Below, piece after piece: positions 27,059 to 36,165 of a stretch of DNA of 64,000 nt (the first letter of the stretch is position 1; every line of letters begins with the position of its first letter). This stretch comes from SCGC-AAA076-P13 sp964613455. Lineage in GTDB: Bacteria; Pseudomonadota; Gammaproteobacteria; Magnimaribacterales; D2472. The notes beneath the pieces were generated by a model. The model worked only from the letters and a program-made list of their open reading frames with translations. It was not told the origin of the DNA and did not search any database. The stretch spans positions 19,409-83,408 of the forward strand of contig CAZTGS010000003.1 of NCBI GenBank assembly GCA_964613455.1, written 5' to 3'. Position numbers and translations under genes: made by a program.

Positions 27059-27123
27059 TTTTTTTCCTTTAGTTATTTGTTTTAGTTTGTCATAATAATG
27101 CACCGTTATTATATCTCGTATAT

Positions 27124-28044
27124 ATGTTTGTAAACACCGAATCAAAAGTTATCTGGAAAAATGGCTCCTATGAAAAATGGGAAGATACTTCTGTGCATAT
27201 TTTATCTCACACCATGCATTATGGTACTGGGTGCTTTGAAGGGGTAAGAGCCTATAACACAGATAATGGACCTGCAATATTTAGATTGGAAGATCATACA
27301 AATAGGCTTTTCGAAGCAGCAAAGGAACTAAGTATAGTTATTCCTTATTCTCCTGAAGAGCTAAATCAAGTTCAAAAAGATATTTTTTTAAAAAATAATT
27401 TACAAGAAGGTTATTTAAGACCAATTGTATTTCTTGGAAGCGAGTCTTTAGGAATAAGAGCAACAGATTTATCAGTTAATGTCGCTGTTGCTGCTTGGGA
27501 ATGGCCTTCTTATATGAGCCCTGAAGCCAAAGAAGCTGGAATCTCAATAATTAAATCGTCCTACGAGCAGTATAGCAATCCTCTTCATTCTGGGTATAAA
27601 ATTATTGGAACATATATCAACTCTACTATGGCGCTTCATGAGGCAATTAGGAAGGGTGCCGATGAGGCATTGTTGTTAGACAAAAATGGTTATATTTCAG
27701 AAGGAAGTGGTGAAAATATATTTCTTATCAAAGACAACGTTATAAGCACTCCATTAACAGATCATTGCTTAAATGGAATTACAAGAAAATCTGTTATACA
27801 AATAGCTAAGGACCTCGGGTATGAGTTAGTGGAAAAGAATTTGACTTATGAAGATTTACTAGCAAGTGATGAGGCTTTTTTTACAGGAACTGCTGTTGAA
27901 ATCACACCAATTTCTAATATTGATAATAAAAAAATTGGTCTCGGGTCAAGAGGCCCAGTAACAGAAAAACTTCAAGATACTTATAGTGATATTATTTATG
28001 GTCGAAATGATTTATACAAAGATTGGCTTAGCTTAGTTAAGTAA
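27124..28044 (+). CDS. ilvE: Branched-chain amino acid aminotransferase
   Basis: PLP fold-type IV transaminase for the last step of valine, leucine and isoleucine synthesis. In the 306-residue protein the early motif HTMHYGTGCFEGVRAY, the PLP lysine in SGYKIIGTYINS and the cofactor-binding EGSGENIF are clear. Length matches the family (about 305). It stands at the head of the envelope gene block; ilvE next to LPS core genes is also the Pseudomonas arrangement. Confidence 0.96.
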   Translation: MFVNTESKVIWKNGSYEKWEDTSVHILSHTMHYGTGCFEGVRAYNTDNGPAIFRLEDHTNRLFEAAKELSIVIPYSPEELNQVQKDIFLKNNLQEGYLRPIVFLGSESLGIRATDLSVNVAVAAWEWPSYMSPEAKEAGISIIKSSYEQYSNPLHSGYKIIGTYINSTMALHEAIRKGADEALLLDKNGYISEGSGENIFLIKDNVISTPLTDHCLNGITRKSVIQIAKDLGYELVEKNLTYEDLLASDEAFFTGTAVEITPISNIDNKKIGLGSRGPVTEKLQDTYSDIIYGRNDLYKDWLSLVK

Positions 28045-28054
28045 CTTTATTATC

Positions 28055-29305
28055 TTGCCTAAACTTAAAATCGCAATTCTTAGCTACAGAAGTGCACCAT
28101 TTGGTGGCGGTCAAGGAGTATATGTTCATGATATTTCTCAAGCATTAAGTATTATGGGTCACGAAGTTGATGTTATCTCGGGCCCCCCATATCCAAATCT
28201 TACTAATGAGGTTAACTTAATAGAACTCCCAGGCTTAAATCTTTTTCAAACTTTTTCATTCAAAGAAAGAGTAAAAATATTTACTAACAAAAAGAAAAAA
28301 AAACTCATAGATTTTTATGAATTTACTTCTGCTTTGTTTGGAGGTTTTCCTGAAATGAGAACTTTTGGAGTAAGAGCTAAAAACTTTCTTAGTGAAAAGC
28401 AATATGACATTGTTATCGATAATCAATCTATAAGCTATGGAATGCTAGAAATTCAAAAAGATTTCCCAGTAATAGAAATCATTCACCACCCAATAACCAA
28501 AGATTTTAGCCATGAACTCGAAGCAGGCTCTAAAATTTTATATAAATTATCTAGATATAGATGGTATTCGTTTTTAAAAATGCAAAAAAAAGTTGCTCCC
28601 CAAATAAAGAGAATTGTAACTCCATCCCAAAACTCAAAAAAAGATATAGCTAATGATTTTAATTGTAATTTAGGCAAAATATCAGTAATTAATAATGGTT
28701 TAGATACTGATATTTTTTCACCTTACAATAATATTGAGAGAAAGCCGTATAGATTAATAACTACTGCAAGTGCTGATGTTCCTCTTAAAGGTTTAGATTT
28801 CACTTTAAATTCTTTATCAATTCTTCAAAAAAGTTTGCCAGAAATAGAATTAGTAGTTATAGGACAGCTCAAAGAAGATGGACATACCTCAAGATTAATA
28901 AAAAAACTAAATATCCAAAACAAAGTTAAATTCAAGACTGGCCTAACTAAAGAAGGTATTGCTAAAGAGTATGCTAAGAGTTCAATCTCTATAGTCAGTT
29001 CTTTATATGAAGGTTTCGGATACCCTGTTATTGAAGCTATGAGTTGTGGTGTTCCTCTAATTGCAGCAAAAACATCTTCAATTCCAGAGCTTACAGGAGA
29101 GTATTCAGTTCTTATCCCTCCAAAAGATGTCGAAACTTTAACTAACTCTATTAATAAAATTTTTAATAATTATGATCAATACAAACTTATTGCTGAAAAG
29201 GGTAGACAGCATATAATTGATAACTTTAATTGGTTAAAAATTACTCAAGAGTATGAGAATATAATTTTTAAAACCATAGAGGATCATAAAAATGCTGACC
29301 TTTAA
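28055..29305 (+). CDS. Family 4 glycosyltransferase
   Basis: GT-B retaining glycosyltransferase of 416 residues. The N-terminal half starts KIAILSYRSAPFGGGQGVYV, with a glycine-rich loop for donor or acceptor binding; the C-terminal half has the E-x7-E motif in EGFGYPVIEAMSCGVP. Start codon is TTG, 10 nt after ilvE; no better ATG lies before the conserved N-terminus. It overlaps the next methyltransferase by 14 nt. Likely role in assembling LPS core or another surface glycan; donor and acceptor sugars cannot be read. Confidence 0.88.
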   Translation: MPKLKIAILSYRSAPFGGGQGVYVHDISQALSIMGHEVDVISGPPYPNLTNEVNLIELPGLNLFQTFSFKERVKIFTNKKKKKLIDFYEFTSALFGGFPEMRTFGVRAKNFLSEKQYDIVIDNQSISYGMLEIQKDFPVIEIIHHPITKDFSHELEAGSKILYKLSRYRWYSFLKMQKKVAPQIKRIVTPSQNSKKDIANDFNCNLGKISVINNGLDTDIFSPYNNIERKPYRLITTASADVPLKGLDFTLNSLSILQKSLPEIELVVIGQLKEDGHTSRLIKKLNIQNKVKFKTGLTKEGIAKEYAKSSISIVSSLYEGFGYPVIEAMSCGVPLIAAKTSSIPELTGEYSVLIPPKDVETLTNSINKIFNNYDQYKLIAEKGRQHIIDNFNWLKITQEYENIIFKTIEDHKNADL

Positions 29306-29999
29306 TTTTAATAAAGTTAAATTAGATAATGAAAATGGGATAATGCTTGACCTTGGATGTGGTGAGGGCAGGCATATATTTGGAGCCATGCAAAAGTTTC
29401 CAAATCTTCAATGTGTTGGACTAGACCCCCATCTGGAATCATTAGATAAGTCATTAGAGGGCTTGGAGCTTTTTGAATCACTAAGCAATAAAACAACTAC
29501 TTTTTTGAGTGGTTCAGCCTATTCCCTTCCATTTGGAGATAGCACTTTTGATCTAGTTGTTTGTTCTGAGGTTTTAGAACACTTGCATGAATATAGAGAT
29601 GCTATATCTGAAATAAATAGAGTTTTAAAACCAGGTGGTAAATTTTTGGCTAGTGTCCCTGCTGAATTTCCTGAAAAAATTTGTTGGGCACTATCAACAG
29701 AATATCAAAATCAACCTGGCGGTCATTTAAGAATCTTCAAGAGAAAAAATCTTATCAATGATGTTTCTCAAAGGGGTTTTAATTTTATTCAATCTGAAAG
29801 ATTCCACTCTGTTCACTCTGCATATTGGTGGTTAAGGTGTCTTTTTTGGAAGTCACAAGAAACAAATATACTTGTTGGATGGTATAAAAAATTCTTAGAA
29901 ATACATATTCTACAAAAACCAAAGTGGATAGATTTTTTGGATAAATCATTAAATCCTATTTTAGGAAAAAGTATAGCACTCTACTTTGAAAAGAAATGA
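29292..29999 (+). CDS. Class I SAM-dependent methyltransferase
   Basis: A 235-residue Rossmann-fold methyltransferase of the Methyltransf_11 type: motif I LDLGCGEGRHIFG, the acidic residue ending strand 2 in GLDPHLES, and SEVLEHLHEYRDAI with the GGKFLASVPAE strand. The start overlaps the upstream glycosyltransferase and its stop overlaps the next start by 4 nt, so all three are coupled. A surface glycan or lipid-linked intermediate is a likely substrate from context only. Confidence 0.85.
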   Translation: MLTFNFNKVKLDNENGIMLDLGCGEGRHIFGAMQKFPNLQCVGLDPHLESLDKSLEGLELFESLSNKTTTFLSGSAYSLPFGDSTFDLVVCSEVLEHLHEYRDAISEINRVLKPGGKFLASVPAEFPEKICWALSTEYQNQPGGHLRIFKRKNLINDVSQRGFNFIQSERFHSVHSAYWWLRCLFWKSQETNILVGWYKKFLEIHILQKPKWIDFLDKSLNPILGKSIALYFEKK

Positions 30000-30976
30000 A
30001 TTGGGAAGATCTAAGAATCAAGCTTGAGCCAGCAAAAGATTGGATTATTTTTAATCAATTAGAAGATGGATCAATTCCATGGGATGAAAAAGGAAAATGT
30101 GACCCTTGGGATCATTGTGAGTGTTTAATTGCTTTAGCTATTTATAAAGAATGGGATGCATTTGATAAAGGCCTTGCTTGGTTTTTTAATAATATTAATA
30201 AAGATGGATTAATTTCTCCTGAATTTAAAAACCAAGAATCTACTCAGCATCATTTTGAAAGTCACCACGCTCCTTACGTTGCATTACCTATTATGCAAGC
30301 AAGGCTAATGGGAAGAAATGAACCTAAGATAGATGAGTTCGAATCTAAATTAGAAAATATTTTTGATAATTTAAAAAATTTTAAAGATAAAGATGGTTAT
30401 TATTTTTGGGCAAAAGATAAGAATGGGTATTCAGATAATTCTCTTATAACTGCAACAATGTCTATTTTTTTATCACTTAAAGCATTAAATAACGAAAGCT
30501 CAATAGATTTAGATTTAAAAAAGTGGAATGAAAAATTTGATAGAGATGGCGTAGACAGATCTAGGTTTTCTATGGATTTCTATTATCCCTATTTGGCTGG
30601 AATAAAAAAAGATAAGAATGAATTCAAATTAAATCTTAAAAATTTCTATAAAGAAGGCTTGGGAGTAAAATGCGTTGAAGAAGAGCCTTGGGTTACGATT
30701 GCAGAAAGTTCAGAATGTATAATTGCAGCCTTAGTTGTTGGAGAAGAGGATACGGCAAATAAAATTTTCAAAAATATAATGCAATTTCAAGATCCTAAAG
30801 GAGTCTTTCCGACAGGCTATCAATATGATTTAAAAATTTTTTGGCCTGAAGAGAAATCAACCTGGACTAATGCAGCGCTTATAATAGCTGCTCATGCAAT
30901 ATCAAACTATAAAGATAGAAAAGGTGATAATGGAAATATTTTTCTTCATCTAAACGGTCTTTTGAAGAGCGACTAA
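29996..30976 (+). CDS. Prenyltransferase/terpenoid-cyclase-like toroid protein
   Basis: A 326-residue soluble protein with repeated helical units such as DWIIFNQLEDGSIPWDEKG and WFFNNINKDGLISPEF, resembling the QW-type repeats of the alpha/alpha toroid seen in terpenoid cyclases and prenyltransferases. The DxDD motif of squalene-hopene cyclases is not evident and the protein is much shorter than those enzymes, so catalytic function is open. Histidine-rich segment QHHFESHHAPY near residue 85 is notable. Coupled to the upstream methyltransferase, tail-to-tail overlap of 27 nt with the next gene. Confidence 0.6.
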   Translation: MNWEDLRIKLEPAKDWIIFNQLEDGSIPWDEKGKCDPWDHCECLIALAIYKEWDAFDKGLAWFFNNINKDGLISPEFKNQESTQHHFESHHAPYVALPIMQARLMGRNEPKIDEFESKLENIFDNLKNFKDKDGYYFWAKDKNGYSDNSLITATMSIFLSLKALNNESSIDLDLKKWNEKFDRDGVDRSRFSMDFYYPYLAGIKKDKNEFKLNLKNFYKEGLGVKCVEEEPWVTIAESSECIIAALVVGEEDTANKIFKNIMQFQDPKGVFPTGYQYDLKIFWPEEKSTWTNAALIIAAHAISNYKDRKGDNGNIFLHLNGLLKSD

Positions 30977-31564
30977 ACTATTCACTCTATCAATTAATAT
31001 AAAGTTTTCTTGTAGTGCCTTTTCGTATATTTCTTTTGGCGCTTGCCCACCTTCTTCTTCAGTATCGTAAATATCATGAATTGCTAAAATTCCACCATTA
31101 CGTATCTTGTTTTTCCATGAAGCGTAATCTGTTCGGGCTGATTCAAAGGTATGGCTACCATCAATAAATACTAAATCAATACTATCATGCACTTTTCTTG
31201 ATGCTGACTGTGAACTACTTATCATCGGCCTAATGAATTCATTTAACTTAAACTTATTAATATTTTTTAGTAAAGTCGGCATAGTGTCTACTCTTTTATT
31301 CTCATAGTCGTACTCATCTGGATCAAAATACTCTTCACCATATTGCTGCTCTTCAGAGCCTCTATGATGATCAATAGTAATTAAATAAGTTTTATTCTCC
31401 TTACAACCTTGTCCTATATAACATGCAGACTTTCCGCAATAAGATCCAATTTCAACTGCAAAATTACTCAAGCAATATTTTTTGGTTAAGTCATAAAGAA
31501 AAATACCTTCCTCATGAGCCAAAAACCCTTTAATAGAATTAAAATCTTCCATTAAGTTATCCAT
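30950..31564 (-). CDS. Class I SAM-dependent methyltransferase (Methyltransf_24-like)
   Basis: A 204-residue methyltransferase-like protein with motif I VEIGSYCGKSACYIG, strand 2 acid in TIDHHRG, and the strand 4 motif DLVFIDGSHTFESARTDYASW, then GGILAIHDIYD. This set is common in methyltransferases of surface polysaccharide clusters and in the CmcI/macrocin group. Substrate unknown. The start is 8 nt inside the end of the upstream acyltransferase gene, so these two minus-strand genes form a small operon. Confidence 0.8.
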   Translation of the reverse strand: MDNLMEDFNSIKGFLAHEEGIFLYDLTKKYCLSNFAVEIGSYCGKSACYIGQGCKENKTYLITIDHHRGSEEQQYGEEYFDPDEYDYENKRVDTMPTLLKNINKFKLNEFIRPMISSSQSASRKVHDSIDLVFIDGSHTFESARTDYASWKNKIRNGGILAIHDIYDTEEEGGQAPKEIYEKALQENFILIDRVNSLVALQKTV

Positions 31565-32429
31565 AGAAATTTTCTTTTCCTAGTGTTGATTTAAATCTTC
31601 GATGTTGCCATAAATATTCATTTGGATTTTTCTTGATCTTATTTTCCATAAACTTATTTAAGTATTTAGAAAAATCAATATCGTGTGTTTGACTGGTATC
31701 TAGCTCTTCAATATCAAGAACATAAACCCCATCTTCAAAAAAAGTATTTAGAAAATATGCTTTGGAGTTTGTGCTTCTTATAATTTTTAATGGTGCTGAT
31801 ATGGTTGCACAGGGAGCCCCAAAAAAATTAACAATCTCAGATTGACTCATGCCATAGTCTTGATCAGTAGCATATAGAACAGTTTTACCTTTTTTAAGCC
31901 ACCTTATAAATTTTATTGGATTATTTCTGTCACAAGCTCCTGCCATACTCATTGCTCTCCCAGAGGCCTGGATTGAATCAAAGGAGTCAGAGTTATGCGT
32001 TCTCTCAACACCATACATCTCTGCATTCATTGATATTAACCTGGCATCAAGCTCGAGATGCAGTGAATGTTTAAAAAAAAGTAAAACGCCATTTTTATTT
32101 TCCTGTTCTTCTTTTATTTTTTCTAGTCCTTTAATCTTGTATGAAATAGAACGATTAATTCTTTTATCTGACCAAAACCATGAAATTCCTGAATCAAACG
32201 GAATCCTTCCTGATAATAATATATTTGATTTATGTAGCTGGTTCCTTTCTGTATCTGATAAATCTGGGAAGCATAGATCTATATTTTTTTTGCTGTATGC
32301 ATTTCTTTTCATTGATGATTTAAAGAAAAGAAACCCCAACAACGAACCAAGATATAAATGAACAGACCTAGGAAGAAGCATTAAAAGCCTCCATAAACCG
32401 ACAAGAAGTATTAATAAAATTCTGTTCAT
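31557..32429 (-). CDS. Lipid A late acyltransferase family protein (LpxL/LpxM-like)
   Basis: Membrane-associated acyltransferase that adds secondary acyl chains to Kdo-lipid A precursors. The 290-residue protein has an N-terminal hydrophobic segment (about 3-35), the catalytic H-x4-E motif in FKHSLHLELDARL, and the ATDQDYGMS signature typical of LpxL. Homologs are usually about 300 residues. Next to divergent waaA, which adds the Kdo required for LpxL action. Whether it transfers lauroyl, myristoyl or another chain is not readable. Confidence 0.88.
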   Translation of the reverse strand: MNRILLILLVGLWRLLMLLPRSVHLYLGSLLGFLFFKSSMKRNAYSKKNIDLCFPDLSDTERNQLHKSNILLSGRIPFDSGISWFWSDKRINRSISYKIKGLEKIKEEQENKNGVLLFFKHSLHLELDARLISMNAEMYGVERTHNSDSFDSIQASGRAMSMAGACDRNNPIKFIRWLKKGKTVLYATDQDYGMSQSEIVNFFGAPCATISAPLKIIRSTNSKAYFLNTFFEDGVYVLDIEELDTSQTHDIDFSKYLNKFMENKIKKNPNEYLWQHRRFKSTLGKENFYG

Positions 32430-32476
32430 ATGTTTTTAAGCTGTATTATTACATTATTAATATGTATGAATGAAAA

Positions 32477-33730
32477 ATGAATCTGTTTTTATATAATTTG
32501 CTGTTGCTTTTTTTAATGCCATTTATGGTTTTTAGAGTAATTATAAAAAGTTTAAAAGACTCAGATTACAGATTAAATTTCTTAAACAGATTTGGACTAT
32601 ATAAGTACAAAAATTCAACTAAAAAACTCGTATGGTTTCATGCGGTAAGTTTAGGAGAAGTAATCTCTTCGAAGAAGATAGTCGATAATATTTTAAACGA
32701 ACACGATGTAGTACTAACTGTATCAACTCCGACTGGGCTAAGAGAAGCAAAAAGCTTGTATGGATCAAGACTGGAGGTTGTCTATGCTCCTTGGGATCTA
32801 AGTATTTTTGTTTCAGGTTTTTTTAAAACATTTGATCCATCAGCATTAATTTTATTTGAAACCGAAATATGGCCGTCTATGATTTCTAATGCTCATTTAA
32901 AAAAAATACCTATTATTATTGCTAATGGAAGAATGTCAGAAAAATCTTTCAAGGGGTATGCCCGAGTAAACTTTTTATTAAGAAATACTATGAGCAAGTT
33001 ATCAATGGTTTTCGCTCAAAGTGAAGCTCATAAAAATAGATTTAATAGGCTAGGAATACCGCTAGAAAAAATTAAAATTGTTGGGTCAACTAAGTTTGAT
33101 ATAGATGTTAACCCTAAAGAATACAAAGACAATTTTGTTGAAAGAAAAATAATTCTTGCTGCAAGTACTCATAAAAAAGAAGATGAGTTAATAATAGAAG
33201 CTTATAAAAAGCTTAGGAGTCAAAATTCTAATATAAAATTAATAATTGCTCCACGTCATCCAGAAAGAGCAGAATCTATAAAGAAAAATTTTGATAAGTT
33301 GAGCCTTCATTCAACTATTTATAAATCAATGCCTAAAGATTTTGATATTCAAGAGGTGGTAATTATTAGCGCTACAGGATTGTTGCCTAAACTTTATGCA
33401 CTAGCTTCTGTAGCTTTTATTGGAGGAAGTTTGTTTAAAGAATATGGAGGACATAATTTTATTGAAGCCGCTGTCCATAGATGTCCTTTTATAGTTGGGC
33501 CTTACATGCAGAATTTTGAGGATATTTTAAATTTATTTACCAAAGAGAATGCCTGTATTCACCTCAAGAAGGATGAACATATATTTAATCCCCTCAATAC
33601 CTTGCTAAATGATATTAAATTAAGAGATGATATGACTGAAAAGGCTTTAAGGGTTTGTGAAGAAAATTCAGGATCAACAGAAAAGCAATATAAAAGTATT
33701 TTAAAGATTATAAGAGGAGAGGGAAATTGA
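32477..33730 (+). CDS. waaA: Kdo (3-deoxy-D-manno-octulosonate) transferase
   Basis: Transfers Kdo from CMP-Kdo to lipid IVA in the inner membrane. The 417-residue GT30 protein has an N-terminal membrane helix, LVWFHAVSLGEV (with the catalytic Glu), FETEIWPSMI, PIIIANGRMSEKS, APRHPERAE and FIGGSLFKEYGGHNFIEAA. All are WaaA signatures. It is divergent from the LpxL-like gene and its stop overlaps the start of glnB (TTGA). Confidence 0.96.
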   Translation: MNLFLYNLLLLFLMPFMVFRVIIKSLKDSDYRLNFLNRFGLYKYKNSTKKLVWFHAVSLGEVISSKKIVDNILNEHDVVLTVSTPTGLREAKSLYGSRLEVVYAPWDLSIFVSGFFKTFDPSALILFETEIWPSMISNAHLKKIPIIIANGRMSEKSFKGYARVNFLLRNTMSKLSMVFAQSEAHKNRFNRLGIPLEKIKIVGSTKFDIDVNPKEYKDNFVERKIILAASTHKKEDELIIEAYKKLRSQNSNIKLIIAPRHPERAESIKKNFDKLSLHSTIYKSMPKDFDIQEVVIISATGLLPKLYALASVAFIGGSLFKEYGGHNFIEAAVHRCPFIVGPYMQNFEDILNLFTKENACIHLKKDEHIFNPLNTLLNDIKLRDDMTEKALRVCEENSGSTEKQYKSILKIIRGEGN

Positions 33731-34065
33731 AATTAGTAACAGCAATAATTAAACCATTTAAAGTAGAAGAGCTCAGAACTGCACTAGATAAAATTGGTGT
33801 AACTGGCATGACAATGACTGAAGTTAAAGGTTTTGGTAGACAAAAAGGACATACCGAATTGTACAGAGGTTCAGAATATACAATAGATTTTCTTCCTAAA
33901 ATTAAAATTGAAATCGCTATATCTGATGATTTAGTTGAACAGGTTAAAGATGTTATTGTCGAAGCAGCATCAACAGGGAAGATAGGCGACGGTAAGATAT
34001 TTGTATCACCAATTGAAGAAGTCGTTAGAATAAGAACCGGTGAAACTAATGAAGAAGCTCTTTAA
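33727..34065 (+). CDS. glnB: Nitrogen regulatory PII protein
   Basis: Trimeric sensor of 2-oxoglutarate, ATP and nitrogen status. The 112-residue protein shows KPFKVEELRTAL, the T loop GHTELYRGSEYTIDFLPK with Tyr51, the uridylylation site, and GDGKIFVSPIEEVVRIRTGE. The start is TTG and overlaps the waaA stop. It may act on gltBD-linked nitrogen assimilation. No amtB or glnD is in the window. Its final codons overlap the proposed miaA start. Confidence 0.96.
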   Translation: MKLVTAIIKPFKVEELRTALDKIGVTGMTMTEVKGFGRQKGHTELYRGSEYTIDFLPKIKIEIAISDDLVEQVKDVIVEAASTGKIGDGKIFVSPIEEVVRIRTGETNEEAL

Positions 34066-35022
34066 GAAAAGATAATAACTTCTTCTAATAAAAAAAAATC
34101 AATCGCATTTATACTTGGGGCCACTGCCTCAGGTAAAACTGAGCTTGCAATAGATATACATAAATCACTTCCTGTAGAAATCATTAGCGTTGACTCTGTG
34201 ATGGTATACAAAGGATGTGATTTAGGTTCAGCAAAGCCAGAGCCAAATATTCTTTCAAAACATCCTCACCACCTAATTGATTGTATAGAGCCTGATTCTA
34301 TCTTTACTGTTGCTGATTTCTATAAGCAATCAATAGATTTAATAGATGAAATTCATAGAAAAGATAAGCTTCCTCTTTTTGTCGGAGGTTCGATGATGTA
34401 CTTTAGATCTCTTTTAAGTGGTTTGGATGATCTACCACATCGCAATCAGACTTATAGACAAGAATTGGAAGATATTAAGGATAAAAAAGGGCTTGAAATA
34501 CTTTATTCTAAACTCTTAAAAGAAGATCCAATTTATGCAAAAAAAATTCAACCATCTGATGAGCAAAGAATAGTTAGAGCCCTTGAGGTAATAGAGTTAA
34601 CTGGAAAACCATTTAGTTCTCTAATTGGGCTAAAAAATAAAAATCTATTAAAAGATAAATTTAACATTAAACAATATGCCATATATGAAGAGGACAGATC
34701 ATTGCTCCATTCTAGAATTGAAGATCGTCTAAAAAATATAATTGAAAGCGGTCTTGTAAATGAAGTAAATGAACTTTTCACTAAATATGATATTCCCAAA
34801 GATCATCCAATTAGAAAATCTGTTAATTATAAACAAGCAATTGGCTTTATTAATAAAGATTACGATGCTGATGAATTTTTCAATAAAGCACTTTATGCAA
34901 CAAGACAATTAGCTAAGAGACAGATAACATGGCTTAGATCATGGGATGACATTAATTTTTATGACATTAAATCTAAGAATATAATCAAAGAAGATATTAA
35001 AAGATTGGTAACTTCTCTTTAA
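34049..35022 (+). CDS. miaA: tRNA dimethylallyltransferase with start or frame anomaly
   Basis: Adds the isopentenyl group to A37 of tRNAs reading UNN codons. The P-loop LGATASGKTELA is encoded at 34114-34149, and VDSVMVYKGCDLGSAKPE follows. In this frame there is no ATG, GTG or TTG between the glnB stop (34063) and the P-loop; the first canonical starts, 34195 and 34198, would delete the nucleotide site. An ATG at 34049 with GGTGA five bases upstream lies one frame off and reads MKKLFKK before a stop at 34073. A -1 slip, or one missing A, in the AAGAAAAG tract near 34064-34071 would join it to KIITSSNKKKSIAF and the P-loop. Otherwise an ATA start at 34072 is needed. Confidence 0.85.
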
Positions 35023-35082
35023 ATATATCTTTTAGCCCATAGATACAGTTTATAATATAAGAAATAACGAGGTAATATCATT

Positions 35083-36165
35083 GTGAATTGGGATAATCAA
35101 AATAAAGATCCATGGGGCGGTAAAGACGACGCACCTGACTTTGACGAGTTAATAAAGAAATTTTCTTCTATATTGGGAGGAAAAAAATCTTCCTCTAAAG
35201 GATCTGGAGGATCTGGAGGAGATGATGGAGGATTTAAGATTCCATCTACTAGAATATTTTTATATGCATTGTTTGGATTTTTGATAGTTTATGCATCTCA
35301 ATGCATCTATCAGCTAGATGCATCAGAAAGAGCTGTTATCTTAAGACTTGGTGTGTTTCATGAAGAGCAGCAAGAAGGTTTAAATTTCAGATTAGCTGGT
35401 ATAGATGAACGTTATATTGAAAATGTATCTTTGACTAGAAGATATACTCAGACAAACAGTATGCTTACAAAAGATGAAAACATTGTAGATGTAACTGTTT
35501 CTGCGCAATATAGAATTGCCAATTTAAAAGATTTTGTTCTTAATGTTAATGATCCTGAACTAAGTCTAAGGCAAGCAATTGAAAGTGCCTTAAGACACGT
35601 TGTTGGTGATAATACACTTGAGCAAACACTTACAGTGGGTAGAGAAAATATTGCTCAAGAAGTTCAAATAAGACTCCAGCAAATATTAGATGCTTATGCG
35701 ACTGGCTTGCTTGTTCAGCAAGTAAATATTGAAAAAACTGATCCACCTCCAGCTGTAAAAGATTCATTTGATGATGTTGTTGCCGCTAGAGAAGACAAAG
35801 AAAAACTTCAAAATGAAGCTGAACGTTATGCTTTAACAATCGTTCCAGAAGCAAGGGGACAAGCTCAAGCTAGAATTAGAAATGCCGAAGGGTATTTGCT
35901 AGAAGTTGTAGCTAATGCAGAAGGAGAAGTTGGAAGATTTACCCAGTTATTAGAAGAATATGAAAAAGCGCCTAAAGTAACCAGAGATAGAATGTATATC
36001 GATGCAATGCAATCAGTTTTATCAAGCACAACAAAAGTTATGATTGATATAGATAGTGGAAATAATCTTATGATGCTTCCACTGGATAAAATGATGAATC
36101 AAGGCAACTTAATGGATTTAGATAAAAACAAGTTAAGAATTTTAAGAGGAGAGTCTGATGAATAA
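35083..36165 (+). CDS. hflK: FtsH protease modulator HflK
   Basis: SPFH/prohibitin membrane protein that with HflC forms a cage around FtsH. The 360-residue protein has a short glycine- and serine-rich N-terminus beginning MNWDNQNKDPWGGKD, one transmembrane helix (about 60-82), the band 7 domain (SERAVILRLGVFHEEQQEGLNFRL) and the coiled-coil EARGQAQARIRNAEGY. The start codon is GTG. The gap to miaA is 60 nt, where hfq and hflX normally lie. Confidence 0.95.
   Translation: MNWDNQNKDPWGGKDDAPDFDELIKKFSSILGGKKSSSKGSGGSGGDDGGFKIPSTRIFLYALFGFLIVYASQCIYQLDASERAVILRLGVFHEEQQEGLNFRLAGIDERYIENVSLTRRYTQTNSMLTKDENIVDVTVSAQYRIANLKDFVLNVNDPELSLRQAIESALRHVVGDNTLEQTLTVGRENIAQEVQIRLQQILDAYATGLLVQQVNIEKTDPPPAVKDSFDDVVAAREDKEKLQNEAERYALTIVPEARGQAQARIRNAEGYLLEVVANAEGEVGRFTQLLEEYEKAPKVTRDRMYIDAMQSVLSSTTKVMIDIDSGNNLMMLPLDKMMNQGNLMDLDKNKLRILRGESDE

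Noticed and set aside
27059..27145. Longer algC start at 27145
   Set aside because: Would overlap ilvE head to head and add residues without family similarity; the ATG at 27058 has a good Shine-Dalgarno.
34090..34098. Run of nine A in early miaA as the frameshift site
   Set aside because: Both other frames have stop codons between the only suitable ATG (34049) and this run, so a shift here could not connect a start to the P-loop.
34198..35022. miaA starting at the ATG at 34198 (or GTG 34195)
   Set aside because: Would remove the nucleotide-binding P-loop, which is plainly encoded in the same open frame upstream.
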